The notes under the pieces were generated by a model. That model saw nothing but the letters and a program-made list of their open reading frames with translations, was not told the origin of the DNA and searched no databases. This document shows positions 1 through 7,727 of a stretch of 64,000 nucleotides of DNA, piece by piece (positions within the stretch are counted from its first letter, which is position 1; each line of letters opens with the position of its first letter). Made by a program: the position numbers and the translations under genes. This DNA comes from Anaerolineaceae bacterium (GTDB lineage Bacteria > Chloroflexota > Anaerolineae > Promineifilales > Promineifilaceae), in the NCBI GenBank assembly GCA_002699125.1, contig PABI01000128.1, positions 26,319 to 90,318 of the forward strand. Direction: 5' to 3'.

Positions 1-1
1 G

Positions 2-268
2 TTTTACCGCCAGCTGCACACGGTTGTACACAAAGAGTTCCGCGCCCGGCGTGGCTGGCGTGCGCTGCAACAAGTAGCCACCAAGCCGGGCCAATGGCGT
101 CTGGCCCACCTGCGTGAATTAGCGGCAATTGGCTACCGTTGGGGCACACTGCCGCTGGCCCGATGGCGGCTGAACCGGCTGGCTGGGTCAGAACATACGC
201 AGACGGTCTTGCCGCACATGCCTTTTGTGGAGTCGGCTCGGCCAACGCCGCAGCCGGAGGGGGAGTGA
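2..268 (+). CDS. 3' end of an unidentified protein (5' truncated by window edge)
   Basis: An open frame runs from the window edge to a TGA at 266-268 and gives 88 residues rich in Arg, Leu and Trp. The sequence fits the C-terminal tail of a longer enzyme; the position before two methyltransferases and a flippase, and the general character of the tail, would suit a radical SAM protein, but I see no diagnostic motif. Codon use matches the neighbours. The gene ends 24 bases before the next start, across a short AAAAGTG tandem run, so it is probably cotranscribed with the next gene. Confidence 0.5.
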   Translation, partial: FYRQLHTVVHKEFRARRGWRALQQVATKPGQWRLAHLRELAAIGYRWGTLPLARWRLNRLAGSEHTQTVLPHMPFVESARPTPQPEGE

Positions 269-273
269 GAAGT

Positions 274-297
274 AAAAAGTGAAAAGTGAAAAGTGGT
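274..297 (+). repeat. AAAAGTG heptamer tandem run
   Basis: About three copies of a 7-bp unit (AAAAGTG) fill the gap between the truncated first gene and the methyltransferase; the last copy supplies the GTG start codons of the methyltransferase. It belongs to the 7-bp-period intergenic class seen elsewhere in the window. No matching inverted arm is visible here. Confidence 0.55.
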
Positions 298-1132
298 GAG
301 TAAAAGGCATGAATCTCCAACTTCCGGTCTCCAACTGTCGCAGGTGGCAGATGCTTTTTCGCGCAAGGCGGCTGTGTATGATGCGTTTGGGCAGGATCAT
401 GCCAATTTGCAGCGTATGCGGCAGAAGGTGTACTCGCAGGTGGCAAGATGGACACCGGCTGGTAGCCACATTTTGGAGATGAACGCCGGAACGGGGCTGG
501 ATGCGGTGGCGCTGGTTGAGCGGGGCTACCGCGTCCATGCGACGGACATCGCGCCAGGCATGGTGACGGAGATGGAACGGAAGCATGAGGAATTAAAGTT
601 GCACGGCCGTTTCACTCCCCAACTTTGCTCCTTCACCGAACTGGACAGAGTTGAAGCCGGTCCCTTTGATGCCGTTTTTTCTAATTTTGGCGGCTTGAAC
701 TGTGTGGCGGATTTAACGGCCGTCACCCGCCATCTGCCCCGATTGCTCAAGCCGGGCGGCGTGCTCACCTGGGTGATTATGCCGCCGATTTGCCCCTGGG
801 AGCTGGCGCTGCTGCCCAGGGATTGGCGCGTGGCTACGCGGCGCTTGCGGCGCGGCGGCGTGGTGGCCAACGTGGAGGGGGTACAGTTCCAGACGTTTTA
901 TTTTACGCCGGGACAGGTGCAAAAAGCGCTTGGGCCAGCCTTTCAGACACTGGAGTTATGCGGGTTATCTGTCGTCACGCCCACGGCGGACAATGACCGG
1001 TTTGCCCGGCGGCATCCCCGGCTGTTTGGCTGGCTGGTGCGGCTGGATGATTGGTTGTGTAGACGGCTGTTGTTCAACCGCATCGGTGACTTTTTCATTT
1101 TGTCGGCGAGATATGAACCAAAAGGCAGATAA
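293..1132 (+). CDS. Class I SAM-dependent methyltransferase
   Basis: The 279-residue protein carries methyltransferase motif I (ILEMNAGTGLDAVALVERG, about residues 61-79), an acidic residue after the second strand (HATDIAP) and a post-motif-III strand with LLKPGGVLTWV. The G-rich loop NAGTG is typical of the Rossmann fold. The substrate is unknown; small-molecule, lipid or glycan methylation fits the flanking flippase and glycosyltransferase. The start is uncertain: GTG at 293 and GTG at 296 both lie inside a short tandem repeat with no clear Shine-Dalgarno, and the next ATG (416) would remove part of the N-terminal helix. The end overlaps the next gene by 20 bases, indicating translational coupling. 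Confidence 0.8.
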   Translation: MVSKRHESPTSGLQLSQVADAFSRKAAVYDAFGQDHANLQRMRQKVYSQVARWTPAGSHILEMNAGTGLDAVALVERGYRVHATDIAPGMVTEMERKHEELKLHGRFTPQLCSFTELDRVEAGPFDAVFSNFGGLNCVADLTAVTRHLPRLLKPGGVLTWVIMPPICPWELALLPRDWRVATRRLRRGGVVANVEGVQFQTFYFTPGQVQKALGPAFQTLELCGLSVVTPTADNDRFARRHPRLFGWLVRLDDWLCRRLLFNRIGDFFILSARYEPKGR

Positions 1133-2114
1133 TTTTAGCTTTGCCTGCCCGGTTTGCCGGGGAGAGGTGGAATGGATTTCGGCGGAGGCGGTGCACTGCC
1201 CGGTCGATGGCTTGACGTTTGGCTGCGAGGCGGGCATCTGGCGCTTTTTGCCGCCGGAGCGGGCGGTGGCACTGGCGCAGTTCCGGCAGGAGTATGAAAC
1301 CGTGCGCCGTCGTGAAGGGCGCGGCAGTGATGACGCTGCATTTTACCGGGCGCTGCCGTTTGTGGCGGAAAATGGGACGCAGATAAACGCAGATGACGCA
1401 GATTTTTCTTCGCGTTCCTGCGGCGTTACTCAGGATAAGCCTTTGCGAGTTAGCGCTGCTTGGGTGGAGCGGGCGCGGAGTTTTATGGTACTTGTTGAAC
1501 GGGTGTTTGAACCGTTAGAAACCAGTTTGAAACGGCCGTTAAAAATCCTCGATCTGGGTGCGGGCAATGGCTGGCTGTCTAACCGGCTGGCGGCGCGGGG
1601 GCATCTGCTGGCAGCCGTCGATTTGGGCGTGAATGATTGGGACGGCCTGGGGGCGCATCACCATTACAAGACGGATTTTATCTGCTTGCAGGCCGAATTT
1701 GACCATTTGCCGTTGGCGGAAAGCCAGGTTGATTTGGTAATTTTCAACGCTTCATTTCACTACTCGGTGAATTTTACAGTGACGCTAAGTGAAGTGCTGC
1801 GCGTGCTGCGGCCAAAGGCGCAGGTGGTGGTGATGGATACGGCCGTTTACCAACACCCAGCCAGCGGCCAGCACATGGTAGCCGAGCGGGAAGCTGCTTT
1901 TTTGCAGCAATACGGCTTTGCCTCTAACAGTTTGTCCAGCGAGAATTTTTTGACATACGGCCGTATCCAGGCATTAGGCGCAGCAGCCAACATCGATTGG
2001 CAGCTCATTTGGACGATTCCGGCATGGCGGCGGCTGGCACGATGGCTTAAGGTGAGGCTGCGCCGCCAGCGGGAGCCGGCCAAATTTCCCTTGCTGGTTG
2101 GCCGACGTGCCTAA
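1113..2114 (+). CDS. Methyltransferase with N-terminal zinc-ribbon-like segment
   Basis: Residues 8-29 contain CPVC-x14-CPVDG, a Trm112-like zinc-ribbon pattern often found before SAM methyltransferase domains. The methyltransferase core starts at about residue 147 with ILDLGAGNGWLSNRLAARG (motif I) and continues with AAVDLG, a VDLVIFNASFHY segment (motif II/III region) and VLRPKAQVVVMDT. ATG at 1113 was chosen because it places the CxxC pair at the N-terminus; a longer frame upstream would only read the previous gene out of frame. Between ribbon and core, residues about 88-110 are encoded by an intergenic-type repeat (1376-1407) that keeps the frame. The end overlaps the start of the flippase gene. 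Confidence 0.8.
   Translation: MNQKADNFSFACPVCRGEVEWISAEAVHCPVDGLTFGCEAGIWRFLPPERAVALAQFRQEYETVRRREGRGSDDAAFYRALPFVAENGTQINADDADFSSRSCGVTQDKPLRVSAAWVERARSFMVLVERVFEPLETSLKRPLKILDLGAGNGWLSNRLAARGHLLAAVDLGVNDWDGLGAHHHYKTDFICLQAEFDHLPLAESQVDLVIFNASFHYSVNFTVTLSEVLRVLRPKAQVVVMDTAVYQHPASGQHMVAEREAAFLQQYGFASNSLSSENFLTYGRIQALGAAANIDWQLIWTIPAWRRLARWLKVRLRRQREPAKFPLLVGRRA
1376..1407 (+). repeat. 9-bp-period ACGCAGAT repeat inside a coding region
   Basis: ACGCAGATAA / ACGCAGATG / ACGCAGATT units run in tandem inside the methyltransferase gene. The same unit forms intergenic hairpin arms at 33222-33286, 48968-49037 and 63979-64000. Here it is translated in frame as a polar stretch (TQINADDAD). Confidence 0.75.
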
Positions 2115-3381
2115 CTTCAGCGCATTGCCCCAGGTTAAGAACCGGATTCAACAAAATTCGACCATTTTGTTTTTAATGCGCGTGGGGCAGCAGGGCGTGC
2201 TGCTGTTGTTTACGGCGCTGGTGGCCCGTCAGTTGGGAGATGCGGGCTTGGGACAGCTGGCTTGGGTAACGGCCGTTCTCTACCTCGGCAATATTTTTAG
2301 TTCCTGGGGCTTGGACACGGTGCTTCTGCGCCAAATCGGTGCTGAGCGGCGGACCGACACTGTGCCGCTGGCTTCAGCGCTGCTGCTGGAGCTAATTCTG
2401 GTGGCAGTTTTTATGGTGGCCTTGTTCTTGCTGCCATTTTCAGGCCAATCCAGCCAAACGATTTTTGGGCTGCGACTTTATGCCTGGGTGCTGCTGCCGC
2501 TGGCTGTGCTCACGCTCACCAGCGCTGCGCTGCGTGGTTATGAACGGATGGGGTGGCTGGCCGGGTTGACGTTGGGCACGGCCGTTTTGCAGGTGGCAGG
2601 TACGGCCGTTTTGTTTGCCGCTGGTGGCGAATTCATCAGCTTGATGGGCTGGCTGCTGGCGGTGCAGATTATCGCGGCAGGGGCCAGCTGGTGGCTGTGC
2701 CGCCGGGTGCTGCCCAATTTTGGTCTCAACTGGCGACTGCTGAGCTGGCAAATAGTGCGCCAATTGGCTAACGTTGGCTTTTGGCTGGCGCTGCTGATGG
2801 TAACGGCCGTTCTGCTTCAGCGGTTGGGCATCTTGCTGCTGGGCTGGCTGGGCACCACCGCCCAAACAGGCCAGCTCGCCGCCGCTCTGCGCCTGGTGGA
2901 GGCGGCTCGCCTGCTGCCGGGGGCAGTGATGGGGGCGATGTTTCCGTTGTTGGCCAGGAGGGGATTGGAGATTAGAGATTGGCGACTAGAGAATGAAGAT
3001 CGCCCATCGCCAATTTCCAGTTATCGTTGGGGCTTGTTAGCTTATGGTTTTTTAGCGGCTGTGGGGCTGATGCTGCTGGCGCGACCTTTGGTGATGTTTT
3101 TGTTTGGCGAGGGATATGAAACGGCCGTTTCCCTATTGCGAATTTTGGCCTGGGGCATTGTACCTTTTACAATTTCCCTGCCGCTTTCGGTGGAATTGGT
3201 GGTGGCGGGGCAGGAAAAGCCGGTGTTGCTGGCGACATTTGTGGTGTTGCTGGGAACGGCCGTGCTCACGACAGCTGCTTTTTGGGGGTATGGGTTGATC
3301 GGGGTTGCCGTTGGTTTATTGATTGGTGAGTGGCTGTTGGTTATTGGATTATATGGTGCCAGGCACAGTTTGGGACGGTAA
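2098..3381 (+). CDS. Polysaccharide/lipid flippase (MATE/Wzx-like, oligosaccharide flippase family)
   Basis: The 427-residue hydrophobic protein has about 12 predicted membrane segments, beginning with LFLMRVGQQGVLLLFTALVA, the usual start of polysaccharide-biosynthesis flippases, and shows the family pattern LGDAGLGQLAWVTAVLYLG. Its likely role is moving lipid-linked saccharides across the cytoplasmic membrane. It starts within the end of the methyltransferase gene (TTG 2098, or GTG 2107) and ends 5 bases before the phosphorylase gene. A loop at about residues 289-308 (LEIRDWRLENEDRPSPIS) is encoded by an inserted repeat and is more polar than its surroundings. Confidence 0.85.
   Translation: MADVPNFSALPQVKNRIQQNSTILFLMRVGQQGVLLLFTALVARQLGDAGLGQLAWVTAVLYLGNIFSSWGLDTVLLRQIGAERRTDTVPLASALLLELILVAVFMVALFLLPFSGQSSQTIFGLRLYAWVLLPLAVLTLTSAALRGYERMGWLAGLTLGTAVLQVAGTAVLFAAGGEFISLMGWLLAVQIIAAGASWWLCRRVLPNFGLNWRLLSWQIVRQLANVGFWLALLMVTAVLLQRLGILLLGWLGTTAQTGQLAAALRLVEAARLLPGAVMGAMFPLLARRGLEIRDWRLENEDRPSPISSYRWGLLAYGFLAAVGLMLLARPLVMFLFGEGYETAVSLLRILAWGIVPFTISLPLSVELVVAGQEKPVLLATFVVLLGTAVLTTAAFWGYGLIGVAVGLLIGEWLLVIGLYGARHSLGR
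2962..3020 (+). repeat. 7-bp-period repeat with inverted arm inside the flippase gene
   Basis: GATTGGA/GATTAGA/GATTGGC/GACTAGA units run with a 7-bp period, followed by an inverted arm: ATTGGCGA at 2978-2985 and TCGCCAAT at 3007-3014. The insertion preserves the reading frame of the flippase. Confidence 0.7.
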
Positions 3382-3386
3382 TTTGG

Positions 3387-4139
3387 ATGTCATTTCCTAA
3401 TTTTCCTCAAAAAAGCAAGTCTCCAGGGCTGCTAACGGCCGTTGCCCGATTGCAACACCTTCGCCTGCCTGAACCACCCAAAATGGTCATTTTTTGCCCG
3501 CAAACGGCCGTGCTGCGCCATGCGGTGAAGCGGTGGCGAGGCAAGCGGGTCGATGACTTTTTTGGCGAGGTGTATTTGTTGGGGAAAACAAAAAATCGCG
3601 TGGCAGTTGCCGGGCAGTTTGGCGTGGGCGCGCCGGTGGTTGGTGTGCTGGTCGAGGAGTTTGCCGCCTGGGGTGTGGCTGAATTTGTCTGGTTGGGGAT
3701 TGCCGGTGGCTTGCAGCCATCGCTGAACTGTGGTGATTTGGTGTTGGTGGAAACGGCCGTTCGTGACGAGGGGACCTCGTACCATTATTTGCCACCTGAA
3801 GCAGTCGCCTCGGCTTCGCCAGAATTGATGGCATGGGTGGAAACGGCCGTTCGCCCCACCAATTTGCCCCTGCACAAAGGCCCCACCTGGACGACCGATG
3901 CACCTTACCGCGAAACGGCCGCAGCCGTTTCTCATTACCAGCAGCAAGGCGTACAAACCGTAGAAATGGAGGTGGCTGCCTTTTTTGCCGTCGCCCAACA
4001 TTGCCAAAAACAAGCCGCTGCCCTGCTCGCCGTCAGCGATTCGTTGGCGGGCGGCGTTTGGCAACCAGCCGTTAAGCCCGAGCAGCCAGTACGCCATCTC
4101 ACGCAAGCGGTGGATGCTGTTGTGGAGAAATTTAGATGA
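3387..4139 (+). CDS. Nucleoside phosphorylase (PNP/UDP family)
   Basis: The 250-residue protein shows phosphorylase superfamily features: a glycine-rich phosphate-binding region (VAGQFGVGAPVVGVLVEE), FVWLGIAGGLQPSLNCGDLVLV (the GxAGG..GD segment) and VEMEVAAFFAVA, the purine/uridine phosphorylase base- and ribose-binding motif with the Met-Glu pair. These enzymes cleave nucleosides with phosphate in the cytosol; the exact nucleoside cannot be told. ATG at 3387 lies 5 bases after the flippase stop and gives the normal family length; an earlier ATG would extend into the flippase. The gene is cotranscribed with the flippase and followed by a hairpin repeat. Confidence 0.8.
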   Translation: MSFPNFPQKSKSPGLLTAVARLQHLRLPEPPKMVIFCPQTAVLRHAVKRWRGKRVDDFFGEVYLLGKTKNRVAVAGQFGVGAPVVGVLVEEFAAWGVAEFVWLGIAGGLQPSLNCGDLVLVETAVRDEGTSYHYLPPEAVASASPELMAWVETAVRPTNLPLHKGPTWTTDAPYRETAAAVSHYQQQGVQTVEMEVAAFFAVAQHCQKQAAALLAVSDSLAGGVWQPAVKPEQPVRHLTQAVDAVVEKFR

Positions 4140-4159
4140 AGTTAGAAGAATGGAACACA

Positions 4160-4220
4160 GATTTACCTGATTTTTTTGATCAGCCTGATCAGGTAAATCA
4201 GGCAAATCAGGCGAATCTGC
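4160..4220. repeat. CTGATTTAC/GTAAATCAG 9-bp-period hairpin repeat
   Basis: Arms built from 9-bp units (GATTTACCTGATTT and its reverse AAATCAGGCAAATCAGG) face each other around TGATCAGCCTGATCA. Related copies lie at 34311-34374 and 42586-42636. It sits between two same-strand genes and could form a strong RNA hairpin. Confidence 0.75.
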
Positions 4221-4245
4221 GTCCTATAAAAATGAGCACAATCCA

Positions 4246-5382
4246 ATGAAACCGGCGATTGTGGTGGTGGCTTACAATCGGCCAGAGTCGCTGCGGCGTT
4301 TGCTAGGGTCGCTGGCGGGCTTGCAGGGCGTGGCCGACGTGCTGTTGGTGATTTCGATTGATGCCGGCGGGGAGCAGTTTGCCCAGGTTGTGACGGTGGC
4401 CGAGCAGTTTGAATGGGCGTTGGGGGAGAAGCGGGTGTTGGTAAGGGAACGGCCGTTCGGCCTCATCAACCACGTTTTTACCTGTGGCGATTTGGTGGAT
4501 GAGTTTGGTTCCATCATCTTACTGGAGGACGATTTGGTTGTGTCGCCAATGGCCTACCGGTATGCAGCCGATGCGCTTGACTTTTACGCGGATGATCCGC
4601 AGATTGCCGGAATTTCCCTTAATGCACTCTGGTTTCATGGCATTATTCATGAGCCATTTACGCCTTATCTGGACGATGGAGACGTTTTTTTTATGCAGAT
4701 TGCCTGGTTTCAGGGGCAGGCGTACACGCAAAAGCAGTGGGCTGCGTTTCGTGAATGGCGGGAAACGGCCAATCCCACGATTTTGCCCAGTGACCACATG
4801 CACGAACTGTTCCAAACCTTTCCCGCCACCGACTGGTTTCCGCTGAAAACGAAATATCTGGTGCAAACTGACCGCTCTTACGTTTTCCCCCGCGAATCGC
4901 TGAGCACAAATTTTGGCGACAGCGGCACGCACGTGCACGGCACCTCGTTTTTCCAGGTGCCGCTGCAAACGCGCCGGGTCAACTTTCGCTTCCAGCCGCT
5001 GGCTGATGCGGTGGCGGTGTACGATTCATTCCAGGAGATGCTGCCGGAACGCCTGAACCGGCTGACCGACCAGTTTGCCGACTATAAGTTCACGGTAGAC
5101 CTGCACGGCACGCGTTCGCCGGCCAACATCCCCACGGAGTTTGTGCTGACGACGCAAGAAATGCGCCATCCGTTGGCGACGTTTGGCATGGAACAACGGC
5201 CGTTCATTGCCAACGTCATTCACCAGCAGCCAGGCAGCGGCATCAGCTTTGGCCGCACCGCCGATTTAGACCAAAGCTGGCACACCCGCCTCCGCAGCGA
5301 AAGCCGTCGCCATGCCTACTTCGCTCGTCGCCAGGTAAGGTTGAGGCAGTGGTTAAAGTGGTGGCTGGGGAAGTGGCTCTAA
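4246..5382 (+). CDS. Glycosyltransferase, GT-A fold (GT2/GT13-like)
   Basis: The N-terminus KPAIVVVAYNRPESLRRLLG (residues 2-21) is the standard nucleotide-sugar binding start of GT-A enzymes. SIILLEDDLVVSPMAY at about residues 89-104 supplies the EDD metal-binding motif, as in GnT-I-like (GT13) and related transferases that read out a donor sugar. The C-terminal 150 residues resemble no domain I can name. The substrate is unknown. With the upstream methyltransferases and flippase it suggests a small surface-glycan cluster. The ATG at 4246 is the first start after the hairpin repeat. Confidence 0.75.
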   Translation: MKPAIVVVAYNRPESLRRLLGSLAGLQGVADVLLVISIDAGGEQFAQVVTVAEQFEWALGEKRVLVRERPFGLINHVFTCGDLVDEFGSIILLEDDLVVSPMAYRYAADALDFYADDPQIAGISLNALWFHGIIHEPFTPYLDDGDVFFMQIAWFQGQAYTQKQWAAFREWRETANPTILPSDHMHELFQTFPATDWFPLKTKYLVQTDRSYVFPRESLSTNFGDSGTHVHGTSFFQVPLQTRRVNFRFQPLADAVAVYDSFQEMLPERLNRLTDQFADYKFTVDLHGTRSPANIPTEFVLTTQEMRHPLATFGMEQRPFIANVIHQQPGSGISFGRTADLDQSWHTRLRSESRRHAYFARRQVRLRQWLKWWLGKWL

Positions 5383-5420
5383 TACTCGTTCCGTGCTCTG
5401 CGTGCGAAATCTGTTGATTT

Positions 5421-6557
5421 TTATCGTTTGGCAACCGGAACCCATTCCCGATCCATCTCGCCGATGTAGCGGGATTGGGGGCGAATGAGACGGCCGTATT
5501 TCATTTGCTCAAAACAGTGGGCCAGCCAGCCGGTGGTACGCCCGATGGCAAAGGTGGGAGTGAAAATGTCGGTTTCCAGACCCAGGCCGTGCAGCAGCAG
5601 AGCAGTGTAAAATTCCACGTTGGTTTGTAAATTGCGTCCCGGTTTGTGGATGGCTAAAAGGCGAACGGCCGTTTCCTCCACCGTCTTGGCCAATTCATAC
5701 AGCGCCATGTCCCCGTCTGCTTTGAACATCTTTTCCGCTGCCGCAGACAGCACCTCGGCGCGCGGGTCGCGCACCTTGTAGACGCGGTGGCCGAAGCCCA
5801 TCAGCCGCTCGCCGGCGTCCAGCTTGGCTTGCAGCACCTCTTCGGCGCGTTCGGCCGTGCCAATCTCGAACACCGTGTCCAGTGCCGGACCGGGTGCGCC
5901 ACCGTGCAGCGGTCCTTTCAGCGCGCCAATCGCCCCGGTGATGGCCGAAACCAGATCCGATTGTGTGGCGATGATGACCCGCGCAGCAAAGGTTGAGGCA
6001 TTAAGCCCATGATCGACGACGGTGTTGAGGTAGGTTTCCAGACCGCGCACCCGGGCGTCGCTGGGGGTTGCGCCGGTGAGCATGTACAAAAAGTTAGCGG
6101 CATGGCTCAATGTTGGCTCAGGTGCAACCGGTTCTTCGCCTTGCCGCAGCCGGTGATAGCTGGCCACGATCGTGGCGATGCGGGCCACAATTGTTTTGGC
6201 AGTCTTGAGATGGTTGGCGTCACTGCTGCCCAAATCCAGCGTGGCCGAGGCCATGCGCAGGGCGTCCATGGGGGTAGTGTGGTCATTGGCGGCTTCGCGT
6301 AGTAATTTTATGGTGGCGTCAGGCAACGGCCGTAACCCGGCCAGCTCCTCTTTCAGTTCATTAAGTTCGTTTTGGGTGGGCAGACGGCCGTTCCATAGCA
6401 AGTAAACCGTCTCTTCAAAGGTGGCATTGGCGGCCAACTCCGCCAGGGGAAAACCACCGATGATCAGCTCTCCTTTCAGTCCGTCCACATGGCTTAAATA
6501 TGTTTCTGCAGCCAAAACCCCGGCCAGGCCGGGATCATATCCGTTGTTAGTTGACAT
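5421..6557 (-). CDS. Citrate synthase (or 2-methylcitrate synthase)
   Basis: The 378-residue protein has the citrate synthase signature segments: HGLNASTFAARVI (first catalytic His), LKGPLHGGAP, GFGHRVYKVRDPRA (second catalytic His) and NVEFYTALLLHGLGL carrying the catalytic acidic region. It ends with the usual GRTTGWLAHCFEQ...RP.S.Y.G block. The enzyme condenses acetyl-CoA with oxaloacetate at the entry to the TCA cycle; methylcitrate synthase activity cannot be excluded. ATG at 6557 was chosen over a longer frame because AGGAG lies directly upstream (6562-6566). It is divergent from the threonine dehydratase-like gene. Confidence 0.92.
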   Translation of the reverse strand: MSTNNGYDPGLAGVLAAETYLSHVDGLKGELIIGGFPLAELAANATFEETVYLLWNGRLPTQNELNELKEELAGLRPLPDATIKLLREAANDHTTPMDALRMASATLDLGSSDANHLKTAKTIVARIATIVASYHRLRQGEEPVAPEPTLSHAANFLYMLTGATPSDARVRGLETYLNTVVDHGLNASTFAARVIIATQSDLVSAITGAIGALKGPLHGGAPGPALDTVFEIGTAERAEEVLQAKLDAGERLMGFGHRVYKVRDPRAEVLSAAAEKMFKADGDMALYELAKTVEETAVRLLAIHKPGRNLQTNVEFYTALLLHGLGLETDIFTPTFAIGRTTGWLAHCFEQMKYGRLIRPQSRYIGEMDREWVPVAKR

Positions 6558-6688
6558 TTTTTCTCCTAAAGTGTGCAAGTGGGTGAGTTTGCCAGTAGCA
6601 AGCAAACGTTTCACGATTCATTTCCCAATTGACTCATTCTAGTAAATTTAGTAAGCTTCATTTTAATGGTTGATTTCTGTCTGTCAAT

Positions 6689-6706
6689 ATTGATTAATTA
6701 ATCAAT
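6689..6706. promoter_or_regulatory. 18-bp perfect palindrome, candidate operator
   Basis: ATTGATTAATTAATCAAT is a perfect palindrome in the 163-base gap between the divergent citrate synthase and the threonine dehydratase-like gene, ending 14 bases before the latter's start. Position and symmetry suit a dimeric regulator; the nearby helix-turn-helix citrate synthase paralogue is one candidate, by inference only. Confidence 0.45.
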
Positions 6707-6720
6707 GTAAGGCGGTGGCG

Positions 6721-7677
6721 ATGATTGAATTGTCGGAATTTTTACAGGCGAAACGGCGGATACGGCCGTATGCACGCTACACACCCCTCATCCACAGCGA
6801 CTATCTCAGCGAGCTAACCGGCGGCGACATTTGGTTCAAGCTGGAAAACCAACAGCCGACCGGCTCGTTCAAGGTGCGCGGGGCGCTGAATAAAATCAGT
6901 CAGCTGAGCGATGCGGAAAAGGCGCGGGGCATTGTTACTGCATCAGCGGGTAACCACGCGTTGGGGGTGGCTCACGCCGCAACTTCGTTTGGTCTGGAGC
7001 AGGTAGACATTTTTGTGCCGGAGACGGCACCAGAGGCCAAGCTGAAGAAGCTGCGTCGCTTTCCGGTTAACCTGCATTTGGCTGGCCAAACATACGAAGC
7101 TGCCCATCAAGCAGCTGATGAATTTAAGGCGCGCACTGGCGCAACCGAAGTTGCCGCCTACGATGACCGGGACGTGATTACCGGGCAGGGCACGATTGGT
7201 GTGGAGATTATGACCAATTTGCCGGCAGCCGATCTGGTCCTGGTGCCCGTGGGTGGTGGCGGGTTGATTAGCGGTGTGGAAACGGCCGTGCGCCACATCA
7301 AACCGTCTTGCCGTATCATTGGCGTGCAGCCGGAGGCCAGTCCGGCGGCCCAGCTCAGCTTTGCCCAAAACCGGGCAATTGATCCATACGATCACGCACC
7401 GACTATTGCCGATGGTTTAGCCGGGGGCTTTGGTGCGCTGCCTTTTAAGCTGCTGCAGGCCAAGCCGCCGGAAATTGTGCTGGTAAGCGAGGCCCAAATT
7501 CGCCAGGCGATTTTGGCGCTGCTGGCTGAGCATCAGTTGGTTATCGAACCGTCTGGCGCAACGGTGATAGCCCCTTTGCTGGCGGGTTCAGTGGCTGTGG
7601 CGGGGAAAACGGCCGTTTGCATTCTCACCGGCGGCAATCTGGCGCTGGATTTGCTGCGCGAAGTTGTGAGTCGTTAA
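6721..7677 (+). CDS. Threonine/serine dehydratase-like PLP enzyme
   Basis: Fold-type II PLP enzyme of 318 residues. WFKLENQQPTGSFKVRGA (about 41-58) holds the PLP lysine in the SFKVRGA motif, SAGNHALGVAHAA is the phosphate-proximal Asn loop, and VPVGGGGLISGV is the glycine-rich PLP phosphate-binding loop. It lacks a C-terminal ACT domain, so it is of the short catabolic type, either a threonine ammonia-lyase or a serine racemase/dehydratase. ATG at 6721 follows AAGGCGG at a suitable distance; a GTG six bases earlier overlaps that site. Its divergent partner is citrate synthase, which would use acetyl-CoA derived from 2-oxobutyrate or pyruvate metabolism. Confidence 0.85.
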   Translation: MIELSEFLQAKRRIRPYARYTPLIHSDYLSELTGGDIWFKLENQQPTGSFKVRGALNKISQLSDAEKARGIVTASAGNHALGVAHAATSFGLEQVDIFVPETAPEAKLKKLRRFPVNLHLAGQTYEAAHQAADEFKARTGATEVAAYDDRDVITGQGTIGVEIMTNLPAADLVLVPVGGGGLISGVETAVRHIKPSCRIIGVQPEASPAAQLSFAQNRAIDPYDHAPTIADGLAGGFGALPFKLLQAKPPEIVLVSEAQIRQAILALLAEHQLVIEPSGATVIAPLLAGSVAVAGKTAVCILTGGNLALDLLREVVSR

Positions 7678-7681
7678 CGGT

Positions 7682-7703
7682 GGGAAATGGGATCCCATTT
7701 CCC
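7682..7703. repeat. 22-bp perfect palindrome centred on GGATCC
   Basis: GGGAAATGGGA followed directly by its reverse complement forms a perfect inverted repeat in the 50-base gap between the dehydratase-like gene and the HTH-citrate synthase gene. It has no T-tract, so it is more likely a processing or binding site than a terminator. Confidence 0.5.
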
Positions 7704-7727
7704 TACCAAATCTCCAAAGGTCTAGGC

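Noticed and set aside
3432..4205. Minus-strand frame of 257 codons opposite the nucleoside phosphorylase
   Set aside because: No domain, poor start context, and the plus-strand phosphorylase motifs explain the DNA.
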